Shown here: positions 58,216 through 64,000 of the stretch, one piece after another | Layout of the letters: every line of letters begins with the position of its first letter | Numbering within the stretch: position 1 is the stretch's first letter | DNA from: Paraphaeosphaeria minitans | Lineage: Eukaryota > Ascomycota > Dothideomycetes > Pleosporales > Didymosphaeriaceae | Assembly: GCA_015832175.1 (NCBI GenBank) | Contig: WJXW01000002.1 | Coordinates: 2,542,001 to 2,606,000 of the forward strand | DNA: 64,000 nucleotides | Reading direction: 5' to 3' | The notes under the pieces: model-generated | The model's input: the letters and a program-made list of their open reading frames with translations, nothing else | What the model was told of the DNA's origin: nothing | The model's database searches: none | Made by a program: the position numbers and the translations under genes

Positions 58216-58695
58216 ATGCCTAGTAACTCTACTATTTAAAAACATTAATTATATTGCAAGATCTAAGAAGCTAATATTATTGTAAAGAACCCTTATATTA
58301 ACTGCAGTTTTAAAGGTTCTATTTGCTACGTTATACTAGATTTAGGTTTAAAGTGTTCTAAATGTGTTCGCCTAGGTTGTCTGTGCGTGAATATAAGCTA
58401 GTCGTCGCTAGATAAGACTTGTAAGGAGTATAAGAAGAAGGTTAAAGAGAATAAGAAGGCGTTGTCTCTCCTAATAGTGCAGTTGTTACAAAATAAGAAG
58501 ATACTAGCTTAGGCTAAAGAGCGTGCTTATAAGAAGACGTTGTGTCTAGCTGCGGAAATAACTATAGATAGTAAGGACATAAATGCGGATACTATTAATT
58601 GTCTTGCTACTATAGCAACCGTTAGTTATTCTGTAGCAATATAGTTAACGCTTAACATAGTGAATACTATGGCGTTAGTACCGCAATCTTCCTAG
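58216..58695 (+). pseudogene. Antisense Cys-cluster/coiled-coil accessory frame of Gypsy-7b
   Basis: 159 codons, ATG 58,216 to TAG 58,693-58,695, opposite to gag-pol. Cys at 30, 37, 47, 50 and 57, with KCSKCVRLGCLC giving C-x2-C-x6-C. Then a Lys/Glu/Leu-rich stretch of about 55 residues (DKTCKEYKKKVKENKKAL, LLQNKKILA, AKERAYKKTL), coiled-coil-like, and a neutral tail. There are only six in-frame stops, all TAA/TAG (codons near 8, 11, 17, 62, 99 and 143). The Cys spacing and overall plan align with the Gypsy-7a frame although the sequences differ widely. This is the best-preserved copy for working out the protein. Confidence 0.65.
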
Positions 58696-58719
58696 GTATG
58701 TTTGTGTTTCTAGTAGAAT

Positions 58720-61700
58720 TTTTTAATTTTTTACTAACAGTTTCCTAGATTGTTTTTTAGTTCCTAGGTGTTTTTGCTATGTGGGTAACCTTTCTATTTA
58801 ACAAGATACGTGTTGTTATACTAATCGTATTCTAGAATTCTTTTAACTTCAAATTTGTTTTCTTCCTTAGTCTAGTGGTAGAAGGTAGTTTTAACTGGTG
58901 TATTAGGGTCTGCTAGTTCTAGTAGTAATACGTAGAATATTAGGTGTATCTTTGCATCTAGTAGTAGTTCTAACTTATAGTTTACTAGTGATATTTGCTT
59001 AAAAATGTAAAATGGTCTAACCTTAATATAATCTAGTTTCTTATATTTCTTCTTCTAAGTTTAAAGGTTCTTTGTAAGCAAATATGCTTTATCCCCCTTC
59101 TTTAGCTAAGGTGCTATTTTTTATTTTTAATTTTAGTATAAAATTAATTGCTGCTAAGCTTTCTTAAGATTCTTTTAGAGTTATTAGTGTATTTTCTTTA
59201 TATTTTCTGCTATATCTATATCTTCTTTTGCTTTAATTGTTGTAGGAAATTGTTAGTTAAAGAGATGTAGGTGTTTTCTATAGTTTGTATAGAATAGTGT
59301 ATGTCCTAATACTGCTAATACTTTGTTATTATAGGCCAACTGTGCCATAGGTAGTAATAAAACCTAGTTATTCTTCTAACTATTACAGTAGATGCGTAGG
59401 TATGTTTCTATAGTTTAGTTTATACGTTCTGTCTGTCTATCTATTTATAGATAGTAAGCTGTTAATAGCTTTTGTTTTGTTCTAAGTAGTGCTATAAGCG
59501 TTATCTAATAATTTAACGTAAAGAGCTTATCTCTGTTACTAATAATTATTTTTAGGATTCTGTAGTGTCTAACTAGTTAGTCTAGGATAAGAAAAGCGAG
59601 TTCCTTTACTATTATTCTTTTAAGACATAGAATGAGCTTAACATACTTAGTTAGTTAGTAAACTACTACTAGTATGCTGTTGTATTTAATTCCTGTTATT
59701 AGATCCTTAGAGTTTAGAATTCCTATAACAAAATCCATAGCAATATCTTCCTATGGTGCTGTTAGTATTCTAATTGCTTGCATCTCTCTATATTTGAGAT
59801 ATATACTATATTTGTTTCTCTAGTATTCTGCACATTTGTAGATATAAATTATTACAGCTTCCTTAATTCCTTTAAAGGTGTAATTCCTTTAGATAAGTTC
59901 TATTGTTTTTGTAATACCTAGGTGTCCGTACATAGGGTTATCGTGGTATTGTTAGATAATCTCAGTTTATAGATATTCTAGAACTTCTTAGTTAATTACT
60001 AAAAGTTAATTTAGTTCCGCTGTTAGCTCTAGAGATCTATCTTTGGCTTTACAAAGGATTGCGGAGAAGGTTTTTGCCTTTTCTCCTACTAAATCACTTT
60101 GTTAGCTAAGAGCGTCTACTCTACCATTTTCTTTTCTAGCTATATAGATAATTTTAAACTTGTACTACCTAGTGGTCTGCGACCATCTTTATTATTGTGG
60201 TGTAAGTTCTTTTGTTGTTGTAAACCTTAGAAGGTTCTTATAATCTGTATAGATTTCTAGCGTTAAGTAACTAAGCGCGTAAATCCTCTAGTGCTTTAAG
60301 GCTTTAATAATAGCGTAGAGTTCTTTGTTATGTACGTTGTATTGTGTTTCGGCGTTATTAAATTTGCATAAGTAATAGGCAATTAGGTACTATTTGCTAT
60401 TACGTTCTTATTTAGCGTAGGCGCCTAGCGCAAGATCGCTAGCGTCTATTTTAAAGCGCAGTGGTTTATCGCTTCTAAAATAAATAAGGATAGGTTCTAT
60501 AATACATGCTGTCTTAAGAAGTTAGAATAACATTCTACACTTATCTATTTATTTAAAGGGTACGTCCTTCTTTATAAGATTTATTAAGGGTATTGTGACC
60601 TTTGCGTAATCTTGGATAAATTGTTAGTTAAATCTATAGAATTTTAAGAATTCTTAGATATTCTTAGCTATCTTTAGTATTAGCTAGTTCTTAATGCATT
60701 TAACTTTACTTAGTGCTATCTTAATTCCTTCTATAGTAATAATATGTCCTAGGAATTTAAGTTATTTAACGTTAAACTTGCATTTCTTAAGTTTAATGTA
60801 AAGGCATGCTTTGTCTAGTGCTTCTAGTACTATCTATACATGCTTAGTGTAGTCTAATTTGTTTTTAGAAAAGACAAGGATATTGTCTATATACATAATA
60901 ATAAATATGTCCAGATGTTTGTAAAGTACGTTGTTAATAAGTGCTATAAAAGCTGCTAGTGCGTTTGTAAGTCTAAATAGTATAATCTTGTATTTAAATA
61001 GTCTATAGCGTAATTAAAACGCTGTTTTTTATTCTTTACTTTTTTTAATTTGTATAAGGTAGTAACTGTCTTTTAGATTTATTATTGTGAATATCTTGGC
61101 TTAAGATAGTCGATCTCGTAACTCTGTAATGTTTAGTAGTGGATATTAGTTCTTTATTATTATATTATTAAGTTGTTAGTAGTTAACGTATAGTCTGTCT
61201 AATTTATCCTTTTTTTTAATAAACATAAAAGGGCTTACTACTAGTGACTTTAATAGTTGTATATATCCTTTCTTAAGGTTTGTCTTAATAAAATTACGTT
61301 CTTTAAGGAGTTCTTCTCCTATCTTACTATATAATAGTCTAAAGGGTGGCGTCTTCCCTTCTTCTAGGTCTATTATAAGATCCTAGGGTTAATGTTTAGG
61401 TAGGTTTACTTTTCCTTCCTTTTCTGTAAATATATGCATTCATTTCCTATACTCTCTTAGTAAGGTAAGGGGTGTACTGTTGTCCTCCTTCTTACGCTTT
61501 TTAATCTAGTAGTTCCTGCTAGCGTCTGCTAAGGTGTGTTTCTGTTTTTTAACTATCTATTGCGGTATTATGTTGTTAATAACTCCCTTATCTACTATTA
61601 TTTTTAGTTAATGCGTAGGCTTTGCTTATAATACATAATTATAGTGTTTAAATAATATTTTCTTTGTACCCTAGTTAATCTGCAGGTTATATATTATTAA

Positions 61701-63880
61701 CTAAGGTAATCCTAAAACTAACTCATACTTAGATCCTAGTAAGATATCTAAGGTAAGTTCCTCTTTATGTCCTTAGACTGTTATTGTAGTAGTAACCTCC
61801 TAGTATATTTAAGGTGTCTTAGGCATTAGGGATCTATTTGCGATATAGATAATATAGGGTACTTCTTTCTCTAATATTATAAGTCCTGCTTATCTTACTA
61901 TTTAATAAGATATAAAGTTCTTTCCTACTCCTAAGTCTATAAGAGCTTAAGCCTATATTCCTTTAAGCTGTACTAGTAGCTTAACTAATACTGTACTTAC
62001 TGTGGTATTTAATTTAATAAAGGCGTTTTTTTATTTAAGTTTAGGCCTAAAAAAGACATCTATTCGTGTAGGTTATAGTTAAGTTCTAGTGTCTAGTATA
62101 TGTTTCTAAGCATCTGCTTCTATTATTATTTTTAAGTATATAGCTTATATAGATTGTCTTTTTCTTCTTCTTCCTGTAAGGATGTTCTTCTATTTTTCCT
62201 CCTGCGGTCTTTACTGTTCCTATGTACTAGTTAAATTAGTAGCTCTATTATTACTTCTTACGTAGGGCAGTTTACAAAGCCGTCTAAATGTTTAGCTATG
62301 TAGTAGTATTTGTAGTTTTAGTTTAGACACGTGTACTAGTACAGTTGTATACAGTCTCTATTAATAAGTATATTATAGTATTTATTGCCCTTTAGCGTAA
62401 GGTAAGGAAAGTATTTTACTTATTATTTATCCTAGAGGTGTTTGTTGTAAGCTACAATAGGGTAGTCTGTCTATATCTATCTATAGCGTAGTTTCCTTTT
62501 AGATTATTTCTTGTTCTCCTCTTTTTCTACCTTATATTATGCGTATGTTGGTTCTTCGCAATGCGTCTATATACAGAATTAGTGTGTAGGATTTTAGTGG
62601 TCTAGGTAGTACTTTAGTACGTAGTCTAACTTCTTATTTTTGTAGGGTTGCATTCCTTTTAGTGCCTAATAGGGTTCTATATAGTCCTAAATATTTAGTT
62701 TGTACTTAGGTAATATAGGGTTGTCTTTTTCCCGCCTACTTTGTAGGTGAGGAGTAGGAGATCTTAGTATCTTTTCTACGTTTTCTGCGTTATAGTATAT
62801 ATTAGAGTTGTCTTTTAGATCTTTATATAGTTGTAAGTTAAGTAAATCTAATCGCTTACTTTATTCTAGTGTAACGCGTTAGTAACTAAATGGCGTTATA
62901 ATAACTTCTTATTTCTTATTAGGTTCTCAGTCCTTAATAGTTAGTATATTTAACTTAGTTTAATAGACTTTATTCTTTAATCTACAGTTCCTAGCTATAT
63001 AGCCTAGTTTGCTACATGTAAAGTATTTACAGGTCTTAGTTATTAGTTATTAACTTCTATTAGAGACGCGTTTGTTAGGCTACTTAGGGCCTATCCTTCC
63101 TCTTTTTCCTTTGCCTAAGTAGTTAAACTAGACATCTTCTATTAGTTTGTATCTCTAGTAGTTCCTTAGCTATTACTTTTAGACAATTCTAACAGGGTTC
63201 TTGTAAACTACTTTTGCTAGTTGTCTAAAGCTTATTGCCTTAGGGTTTTAGTAGAGTTCCTGTTGTAATAAAAACCACTCTCTGTTAATCCTAATAGTTT
63301 CTTTATATAGTTCTTTAAGGTTAGTAATTAGTGTACTACTACGTAGAAGTTCCTTACGTAGTTTCTATTTAAGTCCTTGTTTGTATATATCCTAAAGAGA
63401 TTTATTGTCCTAGTTAAGTTATATAGCGTATCTGCGAAACTTAGCTATATACTTAGCTGCTAATTATTTCTAAGTTATAGTCTAAATCTTTGCTTTTGTA
63501 ATAGAGTCTTTATTAGCGATCCTAAAGAGTTGTTTAAGGCATTTCTTAAAGTTATTATAATTTTTAATAATATTAACTACATTAGTATAGTTGTCTATGT
63601 AGTTGTTGTTATTGTTGTTATGGTCCATTCCTAGGTACTTTTTAAGGTAGGGATAGATCTATAATCCTATATCTCCTCGCATGTATATCGCTGCGAAGAT
63701 AACCTTCTTTTTGTCTTTAAGGGGTTTATCTAAGTTAAAGAAGTAGAGGTCTAACTAGAGAATCTAGACGTTAGTTTAAGATTGTTTACTAAAGTAAAAA
63801 TTAGGTTTGTGCGCCTTACTACTATCCTTTATAGGAGTAATCTTAGCGGCACCTAAAGCTGTAGAAGAGGTAGGAGTTTA
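58720..63880 (-). pseudogene. Gypsy-7b gag and pol, broken
   Basis: Gag about 63,850-62,960, with a zinc-knuckle position near 63,020-62,980. RT about 61,400-60,680 with the catalytic box reading YIDN (60,893-60,882), the last Asp lost by a G-to-A change on the sense strand. RNase H about 60,540-60,100; integrase about 60,030-59,130; chromodomain-like end about 58,950-58,730. TAG/TAA stops remain but are sparser than in Gypsy-1. Confidence 0.8.
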
Positions 63881-63909
63881 TGAAGTACTTATGTTAAGGG
63901 TGTTTAAGA

Positions 63910-64000
63910 TGTTAAATCTAAAAGGATAGCTAGTCCTAAAGGGTTAAGGTTAGTTCTTAGGCAGGAGTACTTATAGAAGGTGGAAGGTCTTATTAATATA
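63910..64000 (-). repeat. 5' LTR of Gypsy-7b, partial
   Basis: Begins tgttaaatcta and matches the left LTR start. It is cut by the window end. Confidence 0.88.

Larger units (their letters stand above)
57675..64000 (-). mobile_element. Gypsy-7b, Ty3/gypsy element running off the right edge
   Basis: The left (3') LTR is 57,675-58,105 (431 bp) and the right (5') LTR starts at 63,910 and is cut by the window end. It reads on the minus strand, with a plus-strand accessory frame at 58,216-58,695. Purine tract in sense: aaaagagagggg, adjoining 58,106. Least RIP-mutated of the Gypsy copies, with many TpG retained on the plus strand. Confidence 0.92.

Noticed and set aside
2000..64000. Centromere or telomere
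   Set aside because: AT-rich RIP retrotransposon nests occur at fungal centromeres, but also at many other sites. There is no telomere repeat, and sequence alone cannot show centromere function.

Overview
The window looks like a chromosome segment of a filamentous ascomycete (Pezizomycotina). Unique host DNA of ordinary base composition fills about the first 2 kb. It holds the 3' end of a VPS15-type gene and a small, possibly decayed, zinc-finger-like gene. From about 2,000 to 64,000 the sequence is very AT-rich. TpA is abundant, CpA/TpG is depleted, CpG survives, and every recognisable reading frame is broken by TAA/TAG. This is the pattern left by repeat-induced point mutation (RIP). I see no intact host gene, tRNA, rRNA or CRISPR array in those 62 kb. 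Apart from one fragment of uncertain history and the anciently truncated outer elements, the block can be read as retrotransposons inserted into one another.

Layout of the nest, decoded from LTR pairs and 5-bp target duplications. (1) A Helitron fragment (minus; 42,289-42,859, 44,916-44,937, 51,540-52,362) is broken by a deleted Copia (42,860-44,910, TSD ATTAT) and by Gypsy-7a (44,938-51,534, TSD GGCTT). A degenerate Gypsy-6 (minus; 37,002-42,288 plus 2,045-2,639) abuts it. (2) Gypsy-1b (minus; 2,645-36,995, TSD GTTAC) sits inside the Gypsy-6 integrase. (3) Gypsy-1b contains Gypsy-1a (plus; 3,796-16,950) and Copia-b (minus; 18,098-32,429, TSD CTTAC). (4) Gypsy-3 (plus; 3,923-10,555, TSD GTATT) sits inside the 5' LTR of Gypsy-1a, and Copia-a (plus; 21,030-28,236, TSD GATTT) sits inside Copia-b. 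Right of 52,362 lie a Copia 5' fragment, a second deleted Copia (53,549-55,733), a Gypsy-1 fragment (55,734-57,674) and Gypsy-7b (57,675 to beyond the window).

The most interesting signal is in the Gypsy elements. Gypsy-3, 7a and 7b each carry, between the end of pol and the 3' LTR and on the opposite strand, a small reading frame with a Cys-x2-Cys-x6/7-Cys motif followed by a Lys/Glu-rich coiled-coil-like stretch. The Gypsy-1 family carries a different Cys-rich antisense frame in the same place. Gypsy-3, 7a and 7b also share one R-U5-like LTR half joined to three unrelated U3-like halves. I infer a modular Gypsy lineage with exchangeable promoters and an antisense accessory gene.

Element names (Gypsy-1, Copia-a and so on) are mine. 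All comparisons were made by eye and no alignment or database search was run, so domain edges inside degenerate elements are approximate to tens of bases.
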